Assembly: GCA_029257715.1 (NCBI GenBank)
Contig: JARIAT010000091.1
Coordinates: forward strand, 1-47,213
DNA from: Faecousia sp.
Lineage (GTDB): Bacteria > Bacillota > Clostridia > Oscillospirales > Oscillospiraceae
Reading direction: 5' to 3'
Length of the DNA: 47,213 bases
The stretch's first letter is position 1; each line of letters opens with the position of its first letter. Shown here in pieces: positions 1 to 7,736 of this stretch. Below the pieces are notes generated by a model. That model made no database searches. It worked only from the letters and a program-made list of their open reading frames with translations, and was not told where the DNA came from. Position numbers and translations under genes: made by a program.

Positions 1-1035
1 CCATGTGGGATGAAGAATGGCAAAGGTACGATTTCCGTCCGCAGTGCGATAATCATTCGTAAACTGATTCCGGGGAACTAACATTGCATAGACCGGCGCT
101 TCTCCATCAAATTTCGGAACCCGCAGCGTCCCTTCTACGATGGTTTTCATTCCTCGCTCCACGGTCAGAGGGATAAAAGGTTCTCCATCAATGCTTACCG
201 GTTGGTTGTTCACAAACAGACACAGTCCGAAATTCACATGGGGACACCCATAGGCTTCAAATCTCATGGAAATCTCAGATTCTTTTGTAATATTATAGAG
301 TTTGCCGGATGCATTATCCGGCTCTCCATTGAGATAAAATTTCGTGCCGATCATTGTCTCGAGGTCTTCTTCCGGCCAGTTAAAGATATCTGCATATGCG
401 ACTTCCTTCTGGCTCAGCTGAATTTCGCTGACACCCGGGGTCAATTCCGGCAGCTCCAGCAGCTCCGGCTCTGCATCAAACCGCACAATGATTCCAGATG
501 GAACAGATCCAAAGGTGTATATGGTTCCCGTATACTTATCTGTTTTGAAGCGGAAATTCGGATCGCCGATATTCACCGTATGGACCTCCAACAGATCTCC
601 TTTTTGCCCGGTTACAGGCTGAAAGATCAGATCTCCTTGAAAATGGATCAATCCATCACCCTCAAAAATATGCATATACTGATAGGTGTCGTCTTCACTG
701 GTTTTGTAGGGTTGGGGACGTCCGTCCAAAAACACCAGCAGTCCCTGGCCATTGCATGCCATTGAACCGGTTGCCCTCAGCTCATACGGAAGTCGAATCT
801 CTCCACCGGTATACGGAATCACCTCCGGCGTTCCTTCGGCAAAGCCCAATCCCAAACTACCGTCCAGTTTTTGTTCAGTTTCTTCTGTGGCTGCGATAGA
901 TTCCATCTCAGATGCTTCTGTCGCATCCGTCGGCAAAGGCGGCAGGGTTGCGGTTTCTGTATATGTATCATTTGATTTGCATCCTGTTAAAAGAAACAGG
1001 AGTAATGTGACTGCAAAGAACCGCTCTTTTTTCAT
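1..1035 (-). CDS. Secreted lipoprotein of unknown function (3' end outside window)
   Basis: Reading the minus strand from ATG at 1035 gives 345 uninterrupted codons to the window edge, so the C-terminus is missing. The N-terminus is a lipoprotein signal: MKKE, a hydrophobic stretch, then the lipobox LTGC with the lipidated Cys at residue 19. A low-complexity Thr/Pro/Ala/Glu linker follows and suggests a surface-tethered domain. The rest is rich in beta-type sequence and I recognise no family. The start was chosen over the in-frame ATG at 1041 because AAGGAG lies 7 nt upstream of 1035. A small hairpin (CCGATG/CATCGG, 1065-1082) lies in the leader. The membrane-anchored extracellular location is well supported; function is unknown. 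Confidence 0.85.
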   Translation of the reverse strand, partial: MKKERFFAVTLLLFLLTGCKSNDTYTETATLPPLPTDATEASEMESIAATEETEQKLDGSLGLGFAEGTPEVIPYTGGEIRLPYELRATGSMACNGQGLLVFLDGRPQPYKTSEDDTYQYMHIFEGDGLIHFQGDLIFQPVTGQKGDLLEVHTVNIGDPNFRFKTDKYTGTIYTFGSVPSGIIVRFDAEPELLELPELTPGVSEIQLSQKEVAYADIFNWPEEDLETMIGTKFYLNGEPDNASGKLYNITKESEISMRFEAYGCPHVNFGLCLFVNNQPVSIDGEPFIPLTVERGMKTIVEGTLRVPKFDGEAPVYAMLVPRNQFTNDYRTADGNRTFAILHPTW

Positions 1036-1104
1036 ACACATTCTCCTTCGCATCCATAATAAACCCGATGATGTTTCATCGGTCCCATGCAATAGATTTG
1101 CTAG

Positions 1105-1284
1105 TTAGTAGCTAATAGATATTTCTGTACGTACTACTTGAGCCTTATGTGAGGTTCCTTGCAAAACATTATGAGCGCAATATGCATATGCAGGTCTTTG
1201 ATCAGCTGTTAAATGATTTTCCCAGTGAATTTCTATCATATTTGTTCCGTTTGATTCATCAACTATATTCAGAATATCTGACAT
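1105..1284 (-). CDS. Possible 59-aa protein
   Basis: The minus strand has a 59-codon ORF starting MSDILNIVDESNG and ending EISISY, with an in-frame TGA directly before its ATG. AAAAAGGG lies about 9 nt upstream, and a good sigma-A promoter (1378-1405) points at it. It sits upstream of the lipoprotein gene in the same direction. I recognise no family, and it could be chance coding in the long leader of the lipoprotein gene. The rest of 1036-1560 shows no other supportable gene and is AT-rich. Confidence 0.3.
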   Translation of the reverse strand: MSDILNIVDESNGTNMIEIHWENHLTADQRPAYAYCAHNVLQGTSHKAQVVRTEISISY

Positions 1285-1377
1285 TCAGCCCAACCCTTTT
1301 TCGCACGATCAATTGGCTCTGCAAATTAGACCGTTGGGATCGCCTTGATGATATTTCATCTATGTCTTTCTATCTGT

Positions 1378-1405
1378 AATATATCATATTCACTATATAT
1401 GTCAA
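1378..1405 (-). promoter_or_regulatory. Sigma-A type promoter
   Basis: On the minus strand TTGACA (1405-1400) and TATATT (1383-1378) are separated by 16 bp. It faces the 59-aa ORF and the lipoprotein gene, and the next upstream element is the tRNA-Ala terminator. Confidence 0.6.
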
Positions 1406-1562
1406 TGCTTAATTCCTATTTTTTGGTTATTATGACGTTATATAATTCTCTGCATCGAAAGCTCTTCATGCAATGCCCGCAGCAGACAGCGATACCGGAC
1501 ATTCTTTCGGCGCCTATTTTAACCGCACTGCAAGTCCGTTGGCTGTCCTTTCCCTGCAACAT

Positions 1563-1592
1563 AAAAAAACACCACCCAAAGGGTGGTGTTTT
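1563..1592 (-). terminator. Rho-independent terminator after tRNA-Ala
   Basis: On the minus strand a 10-bp stem (AACACCACCC/GGGTGGTGTT) with a 3-nt loop is followed by a T-run, directly after the 3' end of the tRNA. Confidence 0.9.
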
Positions 1593-1593
1593 A

Positions 1594-1669
1594 TGGTGGA
1601 CTTGAGGAGATTCGAACTCCCGACCCCCACAATGCGAATGTGGTGCGCTCCCAACTGCGCTACAAGCCC
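1594..1669 (-). tRNA. tRNA-Ala (anticodon CGC)
   Basis: The 76-nt cloverleaf has a full acceptor stem GGGCTTG/CAAGTCC, discriminator A and encoded CCA. The anticodon loop TTCGCAT gives CGC (codon GCG). The acceptor stem contains the G3:U70 pair, the alanine identity element, which supports the call. A perfect sigma-A promoter precedes it and a terminator follows, so it is a single-gene transcript. Confidence 0.95.
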
Positions 1670-1682
1670 GTTTTCGCTATAT

Positions 1683-1711
1683 ATTATAGTCCTCTGTTTT
1701 CCCTCTGTCAA
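1683..1711 (-). promoter_or_regulatory. Promoter of tRNA-Ala
   Basis: Minus strand TTGACA (1711-1706), 17-bp spacer, TATAAT (1688-1683): a consensus sigma-A promoter just upstream of the tRNA. Confidence 0.9.
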
Positions 1712-1754
1712 GAGATAGACGCAGAAGTTTCTGCTTTTCCTTCGATCGGATTTG

Positions 1755-1763
1755 TGATATAAT
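1755..1763 (+). promoter_or_regulatory. Extended -10 promoter of tex
   Basis: TGATATAAT matches the extended -10 form TGnTATAAT about 27 nt before the tex start. The -35 region (TTTTCC) is poor, as is usual for extended -10 promoters. Confidence 0.6.
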
Positions 1764-1789
1764 GGCAAACTGTCTGAAGGAGGAATTCT

Positions 1790-3940
1790 ATGAAAACGAT
1801 TATTGAAATTCTGGCCGAAGAATTGGGTCAGAAGCGTGAATATGTGGAAAATGTTGTGGCCCTGATGGATGAAGGAAATACCATTCCCTTTATTGCCCGT
1901 TACCGAAAAGAAATGCACGGTGCCATGGACGATACCACACTGAGAACTCTGGAAACCCGTCTTGCCTACCTGCGTGGACTGGAGCAGCGCCGTCAGGAGG
2001 TTAAAACCGCAATTGCCAATCAGGGAAAACTCACCGACGAGCTGTCCTGCGCAATCGATCTGGCCGCTACCCTTGCCGAAGTTGAAGATCTCTACCGCCC
2101 CTACAAGCAGAAACGCCGCACCCGTGCCACCATCGCCCGGGAAAAGGGTCTGGAAGGTCTGGCTCAGGCCATTTTCGCACAGGACGGACGTGCGCCCGAA
2201 GTGCTCGCCGCGGATTTCATTGATCCCGAAAAAGGGGTTGAAACCTGCGAAGACGCCCTTGCAGGCGCCAATGATATTATTGCCGAAAATCTTTCCGATG
2301 ACAGTGATATCCGCAAAGAGCTGCGCGCCCTGTTTCATCGTCGGGGCACCCTGATCTGCAAGGCTGCCGACCCCGAGGCGGATACGGTCTACCGTCAGTA
2401 CTATGATTTTTCCTGCCCCGTTCAGCGATTGATGGATCATCAGATTATGGCAATAAATCGAGGCGAAAAAGAAGATGTCCTGAAGATTTCTCTGGCACTG
2501 CCCGGAAACGAAGGCGCTGCATTGGTCTGCCGGAAGGCGCTGCGGCCCACGCTGAATGTCTCCCAGTTCGTTCGGGCCGCCGCCGAGGATGCCTATGACA
2601 GATTGATTTTCCCCAGTGTCAGCCGTGAGATTCGCTCTGAACTGACCGATCAGGCCGGTGCCGGTGCCATTCATAACTTTGCGCTGAATCTCAAGCCCCT
2701 GCTGATGCAGCCCCCCATCAAGGGGTTTGTCACCATGGGTCTGGACCCCGGATACCGCAACGGCTGTAAGGTCGCTGTCATTGACGAAACCGGAAAAGTG
2801 CTGGATACCGCTGTGGTCTATCCCACCTTCAGCCAGCACAAAAAACAGGAGGCCATTGAGATTCTCTCCGGCCTCATGCGCCGTCATCATGTCCGGCATC
2901 TCGCCATCGGCAACGGCACTGCCTCCCGGGAAACGGAAGCCATGGCGGTGGAGCTGCTGAAAGCATTTCCAGATGCCGGTTATGCCATGGTCAACGAGGC
3001 CGGTGCCTCTGTCTACTCTGCATCTGAGCTGGCGGCGGAAGAATTCCCCAATTATGATGTCAACCTCAGAAGCGCCATCTCCATTGCAAGAAGACTTCAG
3101 GACCCCCTTGCCGAACTGGTTAAAATTGATCCGAAAGCCTTGGGTGTGGGCCAGTATCAGCACGACTGCCCCCAGAAGGAGCTGACATCGACACTGGACG
3201 CTGTGGTTGAAGATTGCGTCAACGCTGTGGGTGTGGATCTCAATACTGCCTCTGCAAGTCTTCTGCGGCAGGTCTCCGGACTCACCGCCACCACCGCCAG
3301 AAACATCGTCACCTATCGGGAGGAAAACGGTCCCTTCACCTCCCGTGCCCAGATTAAGAAGGTTCCCAAGCTCGGACCCAAGGCATACGAGCAGTGTGCC
3401 GGCTTCTTACGTGTCCCCGAAAGCAAGGAAATTCTCGACAACACCGGTGTTCATCCCGAATCCTATTCGGCAGCCAAGGAGCTTCTGAAGCTTTGCAGCT
3501 ATGACAAGAAGGATATTCCCGCAGGGCTCGGCGAGCTGGAATCCCGCATGGAGCACATCGGCATGGACGAACTGACCAAGCAGTGCGGGGCCGGTGAAAT
3601 GACGCTGCGTGACATTGCCAAGGAACTTCGCAAACCCGGCCGGGATCCCCGAGAGGATCTTCCTGCCCCTGTCCTTCGCAAGGATGTTCTGGAAATCAAG
3701 GATCTTCAGCCCGGCATGGTTCTCACGGGAACCGTGCGGAATGTCATTGATTTCGGTGCCTTCGTGGATATCGGTGTCCATCAGGACGGTCTGGTTCACA
3801 TCTCTCAGATTGCTTCCCGTCGGGTGCGTCACCCCAGTGAGGTGGTCAAAGTCGGTGATATTGTCCGGGTTGCTGTGCTGGATGTGGATGTCAAACGAAA
3901 CCGCATCGGTCTGACCATGAAGAATCTGCCCAAGGAGTAA
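1790..3940 (+). CDS. tex: Tex-family S1 RNA-binding transcription accessory protein
   Basis: The 716-aa product matches the usual length and order of Tex. A helical Tex N-terminal region spans about residues 10-200. A YqgF/RNase H-like domain starts near residue 310 (FVTMGLDPGYRNGCKVAVID). Helix-hairpin-helix motifs lie near residues 480-560 (DLNTASASLL, KVPKLGPKAYEQCAGFLRV). A C-terminal S1 domain occupies about residues 637-711 (GMVLTGTVRNVIDFGAFVDI). Tex proteins are cytosolic nucleic-acid binding factors linked to transcription and RNA metabolism; the exact role here is not shown by sequence. The ATG at 1790 is preceded by AAGGAGG at good spacing. It is monocistronic, with an extended -10 promoter and a strong terminator. 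Confidence 0.97.
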   Translation: MKTIIEILAEELGQKREYVENVVALMDEGNTIPFIARYRKEMHGAMDDTTLRTLETRLAYLRGLEQRRQEVKTAIANQGKLTDELSCAIDLAATLAEVEDLYRPYKQKRRTRATIAREKGLEGLAQAIFAQDGRAPEVLAADFIDPEKGVETCEDALAGANDIIAENLSDDSDIRKELRALFHRRGTLICKAADPEADTVYRQYYDFSCPVQRLMDHQIMAINRGEKEDVLKISLALPGNEGAALVCRKALRPTLNVSQFVRAAAEDAYDRLIFPSVSREIRSELTDQAGAGAIHNFALNLKPLLMQPPIKGFVTMGLDPGYRNGCKVAVIDETGKVLDTAVVYPTFSQHKKQEAIEILSGLMRRHHVRHLAIGNGTASRETEAMAVELLKAFPDAGYAMVNEAGASVYSASELAAEEFPNYDVNLRSAISIARRLQDPLAELVKIDPKALGVGQYQHDCPQKELTSTLDAVVEDCVNAVGVDLNTASASLLRQVSGLTATTARNIVTYREENGPFTSRAQIKKVPKLGPKAYEQCAGFLRVPESKEILDNTGVHPESYSAAKELLKLCSYDKKDIPAGLGELESRMEHIGMDELTKQCGAGEMTLRDIAKELRKPGRDPREDLPAPVLRKDVLEIKDLQPGMVLTGTVRNVIDFGAFVDIGVHQDGLVHISQIASRRVRHPSEVVKVGDIVRVAVLDVDVKRNRIGLTMKNLPKE

Positions 3941-4001
3941 TCGGCAGTGATCTGCGTTTTTCCGCAACCTATTGACATTTGCGGATGCAGAAGGCATAAT
4001 A

Positions 4002-4031
4002 AAGACGGTTGCGACTGCAACCGTCTTTTTT
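4002..4031 (+). terminator. Terminator after tex
   Basis: An 11-bp stem (AAGACGGTTGC/GCAACCGTCTT) with loop GACT is followed by a T-run. It lies just upstream of the MATE ribosome site, which separates the two genes transcriptionally. Confidence 0.92.
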
Positions 4032-4056
4032 GTATATGTGTAAAGGAGTGGCGTCT

Positions 4057-5424
4057 ATGGATCCAAACCGCAATTCCCTGACAGAGGGTGTTATCTGGAA
4101 AAAACTAATCTGTTTTGCGTGGCCCTTGTTGGTGGGCAACATTTTTCAGCAGCTCTATAACACTGCCGACTCCCTGATTGTCGGCCGCTTTCTCGGTGAC
4201 AAAGCACTGGCTGCGGTCAGCTCGTCCGGCAATTTGATTTTTATGTTCGTCGGATTTTTCTCCGGTCTTGCCATGGGTGCCGGAGTCATCATCGCCAGAT
4301 ATTTCGGCGCAAAGGACTACGCCCGTCTGGAGCAGGCCATCCACACGGATGTTGCCTTCGGTCTTTGCACCGGTATGTTCATCACCGTCCTCGGTGTCGC
4401 CTTCTCTCCCACCATCCTTGGCTGGATGGGAACACCGCCCGATGTTCTGCCGGAATCCATCAGCTATTTCCGCTTCTACTTCCTCGGTGCAATTTTCACC
4501 GTCATGTATAACATCTTTGTGGGAATCCTTCAGGCCATGGGCGACAGCCGCCATCCGCTCTACTATCTCATCTGCTCCAGCATTATCAATGTGATTCTCG
4601 ACCTGCTGTTTGTAGGTGTATTCCACATGGGTGTCGCTGCGGCGGCACTGGCCACCAGTATCTCTCAGGGCGTCAGCGCACTACTCTGTCTGCGGCTGAT
4701 GCTGAAACATCAAGGCCCCGGACGGCTCTATCTTCACAAAATCCGGATTCATTGGCCGACCCTTCGTTCCATCATCAGCTTCGGTCTTCCCTCCGGTGTG
4801 CAGAACAGCGTCATTGCCCTTGCCAACGTGGTGGTACAGTCCAACATCAATGCCTTTGGTGCGGCCGCTATGGCTGGCTGCGGTGCCTACTCCAAGCTGG
4901 AGGGCTTTGCGTTCCTGCCGGTCAACTGTTTCACCACCGCTCTTGCAACCTTTGTCGGGCAGAATCTCGGTGCCCACAAGTATGATCGGATCAAAAAAGG
5001 CTGTGTTTTCTCCATTGCCTGTTCTGTTTCTATGGCCGAATTTATCGGAATCTGTATGTATCTGTTTGCTCCGACCCTCATTGGGCTGTTCTCCTCCAGT
5101 GCCGAATCTCTGAACTTTGGCGTCAGTCATTCCCGGACCATTTCCCTGTTTTTCGGTCTTCTCGCCTTCTCCCACTGCATTGCCAGTATTTTGCGAGGTG
5201 CGGGAAAAGCGACGGTTCCCATGGTCACCATGCTGCTGTGCTGGTGTGTGCTGCGTGTCAGCTATATTACCATCGCAGTCCGGTTTATCCCGAAGCTTTC
5301 TACTGTTTCTTGGGCCTATCCGCTTACATGGTTCTGCAGCAGCGTCTTCTTCCTCATCTATTATCTGAAGGCCGACTGGATTCACAATTTCGACCGTCTG
5401 GATGCCAAACAGGCAAACACCTAA
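4057..5424 (+). CDS. MATE family multidrug/cation exporter
   Basis: The 455-aa integral membrane protein has about 12 hydrophobic segments and MATE features: the N-terminal WPLLVGNIFQQLYNTADSLIVGRF stretch (read from about residue 22) and a second half beginning near FGLPSGVQNSVIALANVVVQ. MATE proteins export drugs or metabolites by Na+ or H+ antiport; the substrate cannot be told. ATG 4057 was chosen because AAAGGAG lies just upstream. An in-frame upstream ATG at 4009 falls inside the tex terminator and is rejected. The gene ends at a strong hairpin before the convergent BCCT gene. Confidence 0.93.
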   Translation: MDPNRNSLTEGVIWKKLICFAWPLLVGNIFQQLYNTADSLIVGRFLGDKALAAVSSSGNLIFMFVGFFSGLAMGAGVIIARYFGAKDYARLEQAIHTDVAFGLCTGMFITVLGVAFSPTILGWMGTPPDVLPESISYFRFYFLGAIFTVMYNIFVGILQAMGDSRHPLYYLICSSIINVILDLLFVGVFHMGVAAAALATSISQGVSALLCLRLMLKHQGPGRLYLHKIRIHWPTLRSIISFGLPSGVQNSVIALANVVVQSNINAFGAAAMAGCGAYSKLEGFAFLPVNCFTTALATFVGQNLGAHKYDRIKKGCVFSIACSVSMAEFIGICMYLFAPTLIGLFSSSAESLNFGVSHSRTISLFFGLLAFSHCIASILRGAGKATVPMVTMLLCWCVLRVSYITIAVRFIPKLSTVSWAYPLTWFCSSVFFLIYYLKADWIHNFDRLDAKQANT

Positions 5425-5435
5425 CCTGATAACAG

Positions 5436-5472
5436 CAGCCTCCCCTGTCCGAACGGACAGGGGAGGCTGTTT
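5436..5472 (+). terminator. Terminator between converging MATE and BCCT genes
   Basis: A 15-bp GC-rich stem (CAGCCTCCCCTGTCC and its complement) closes on loop GAAC, followed by TTTC. It can fold on both strands and sits between two converging genes, so it may serve both; the plus strand has the better T-tract. Confidence 0.8.
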
Positions 5473-5478
5473 CATCCA

Positions 5479-7002
5479 TCAGGACTGTTTCAAATACGCA
5501 TTTGCATCCTTCAGGAAACTCCAGACAATCAACACCATGACCGCCCCGATGGGGAATGCCGCCACAATGCTGACAGACTGAAGATTATTCATGGAGCTTT
5601 CCGCAAAAATCAGGGCAATGGGAAGAACGATCAGCAAAATACACCAGATCAGCTGAATCAGCTTGCTGGGCTGCTCCTTATCGCCCAGACGATGATAGCT
5701 GTAACGGGAAGCCGTCAGTGCAATGGAATCAAAGGAGGTTGCGTAGAACGCCACCATGGTAATCAGAATAACCGCAAGCACTATGGGCGCGCCGGGCAGC
5801 GTCTCGATGATGTTCGTAATCAGCTCATAGGTGTCGCCGTTTGCCTGAAACTGTGCAAGGAAATCAGCACTTCCGGACATCTGCTTTCCCAAAGAATAGT
5901 TGCCCAGAATGACAAAGCTCAGCACTGTGGAGCCGACGCCGAAGACATAGCCGCCGCAAATGGTCTGGCGAACGGTGCGTCCTCTTGAAATACTTCCGAT
6001 AAAGAAGGGTGCCGCCACACACCATACCATCCAGTAGGCCCAATAGTAAATGGTCCAGTCCTGAGGGAAATTGCTGGTCCGCTGCGGATCTGTAAAGGTC
6101 GCCAATTCTACAAAATGCTGCACCATGCGTCCGATGGATTCCATACCGGTTTCGACAATATACTGTCCCTCACCGCCAAACAGCAGCACGTAGGCCAGCA
6201 GCCCGAAGAACAGATAGACACATCCATTGGCCAGAAGGCTGATGCCCTTAATGCCATGCAGCAGAGAATAGGTATAGATCACGCAGGTAATCAGAAGAAT
6301 GATAATCGTCACCGCCGTGCGGTTCAGCTCTACATGGAAAAGCTTATTGATGATATTCGCCATGAGGGGTGTCGCAACACTGAAGGTTGTGGCTGTACCG
6401 GCCAGAAGGGCGAAAACCGCCAAAAGATCGATGATGCGTCCCATCCATCCATCGGTGTATTTCCCCAGAACCGGTCTGCAAGCCTCCGAATACTTCTGAC
6501 GATCCCGCTTGCGAACATGGAGCATAAAGCCAAAGGAAACCGCCAAAACCAGATAAAAAGCCCAGGGAATCAGGCTCCAGTGAAACACAGGATACACGCA
6601 GACCCAGTCCTCCATGGCGCCCATCTCGGCAATATGGGGATTGCCTGCATACATAAACCATTCCGAGAAGGAATAAAACAAAATGTCCGCCGCCAAGCCG
6701 CAGGTAAACATCATCGAGCCCCACGCAAAGAACGAATACTGGGGTTTCTCATCCTTGCCGCCCAGAACAATGCTTCCGTATTTGGAAAAAGCGATATAAA
6801 GCGACACGATAAAAATACCCAAGCCAATCATCAAATAGTAGGAACCGAAGGTATCGCCGAAAAAGAAGCGAATCTGGCTTAAAACTGCGTTTGAGCGCTC
6901 CGGAGCCACAAAAAAGACCACGCACAGCGCGATGATGACGGTCAAAGGCACCAGCGTAATCACCCAGTCAATGGGAGAACGCTGCGTTTCCTGTTTCTTC
7001 AT
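5479..7002 (-). CDS. BCCT family choline/betaine transporter
   Basis: The 507-aa membrane protein has about 12 hydrophobic segments and BCCT-type sequence: FAWGSMMFTCGLAADILFYS near residue 92, and the Trp-rich WTIYYWAYWMVWCVAAPF segment near residue 316, which matches the family's substrate-binding helix. BCCT carriers take up quaternary ammonium compounds by Na+ or H+ symport or by exchange. Being the last gene of an operon with choline kinase and phosphocholine cytidylyltransferase, its likely substrate is choline (inference). Its ATG overlaps the stop of the upstream LicC-like gene by 4 nt (ATGA type), with AAGGAG upstream. Confidence 0.92.
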   Translation of the reverse strand: MKKQETQRSPIDWVITLVPLTVIIALCVVFFVAPERSNAVLSQIRFFFGDTFGSYYLMIGLGIFIVSLYIAFSKYGSIVLGGKDEKPQYSFFAWGSMMFTCGLAADILFYSFSEWFMYAGNPHIAEMGAMEDWVCVYPVFHWSLIPWAFYLVLAVSFGFMLHVRKRDRQKYSEACRPVLGKYTDGWMGRIIDLLAVFALLAGTATTFSVATPLMANIINKLFHVELNRTAVTIIILLITCVIYTYSLLHGIKGISLLANGCVYLFFGLLAYVLLFGGEGQYIVETGMESIGRMVQHFVELATFTDPQRTSNFPQDWTIYYWAYWMVWCVAAPFFIGSISRGRTVRQTICGGYVFGVGSTVLSFVILGNYSLGKQMSGSADFLAQFQANGDTYELITNIIETLPGAPIVLAVILITMVAFYATSFDSIALTASRYSYHRLGDKEQPSKLIQLIWCILLIVLPIALIFAESSMNNLQSVSIVAAFPIGAVMVLIVWSFLKDANAYLKQS

Positions 7003-7733
7003 TTTTTACCGCTCCTTTCAAGTTCCTGATAGCTTTGGTCCATTGCAACCAGATCCGCAAAGCTGTCAATCTCGATCATGTCACCCTGTTGGATGGGGGT
7101 AATGCCCAGCTCATACTCATCAAAATGGCAGAACATCGCCACATCGTCCCAATAAATCTGCCGGTTCTGCTTTTCGTCGAATTCCAGCTCCAGATGCCGG
7201 CGCAGCTTCCGTCCATCCTCACCGCTCCATCTGGAGATGCTGAGCAGCTGCCAGCCACGGCTGCCGCCGGTGCGGGAGCAGCCCGTTACGATGCCGTTTT
7301 GCTCGGTCATCAGCCACTCATCGGTTTCTCCATCTGTCCAGATTGCACTGTAACCGGAACGATCGAACCCCGGAGAAAGAATTGCATCATTAAAGATAAT
7401 CTGGTCACCGTCGAGAATAATTACATCCTCCAGATGCTCCCGTGCCACATAGAGCGAAGAGATGTTATTGCAGGTATCATAATAGGGATTCTCAATCAGG
7501 TGAAGGCCGGAATACTGCTTTGGCAGTTCCCGAAACTGCTCCTTGAGATAACCGACTACCACATAAATCTCTGTGATTCCGTTGTGGTGCAGCCCCTGAA
7601 TAACCGTATCGATCATTCTCTTTCCGTTTACCTTCACCAGCGGCTTGGGGGTCGTCAATGTCACAGGAGCCAGTCGAGTTCCCTTGCCTGCCGCCATGAT
7701 AATTGCTCGTTTTACCGTGTATTTGTGATTCAT
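6999..7733 (-). CDS. licC: LicC-like phosphocholine cytidylyltransferase
   Basis: The 244-aa protein is a single nucleotidyltransferase domain. It has the sugar-nucleotide pyrophosphorylase signature MAAGKGTRLAPVTLTTPKPL at residues 13-32 and the family's acidic metal-site residues (LDGDQ near residue 108). The C-terminal half resembles LicC (QIYWDDVAMF, MIEIDSFADL). LicC enzymes make CDP-choline from phosphocholine and CTP. The neighbours (choline kinase fusion upstream, BCCT carrier downstream) support this reading. It is the second such domain in the operon, so one copy may use another alcohol phosphate such as phosphoethanolamine-like substrates (inference). It starts 3 nt after the fusion gene's stop codon. 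Confidence 0.85.
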   Translation of the reverse strand: MNHKYTVKRAIIMAAGKGTRLAPVTLTTPKPLVKVNGKRMIDTVIQGLHHNGITEIYVVVGYLKEQFRELPKQYSGLHLIENPYYDTCNNISSLYVAREHLEDVIILDGDQIIFNDAILSPGFDRSGYSAIWTDGETDEWLMTEQNGIVTGCSRTGGSRGWQLLSISRWSGEDGRKLRRHLELEFDEKQNRQIYWDDVAMFCHFDEYELGITPIQQGDMIEIDSFADLVAMDQSYQELERSGKK

Positions 7734-7736
7734 TAC

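Noticed and set aside
1514..3163. 549-codon open frame antisense to tex
   Set aside because: It lies opposite the well-supported tex gene, crosses the tRNA and terminator, and has no domain or ribosome site.
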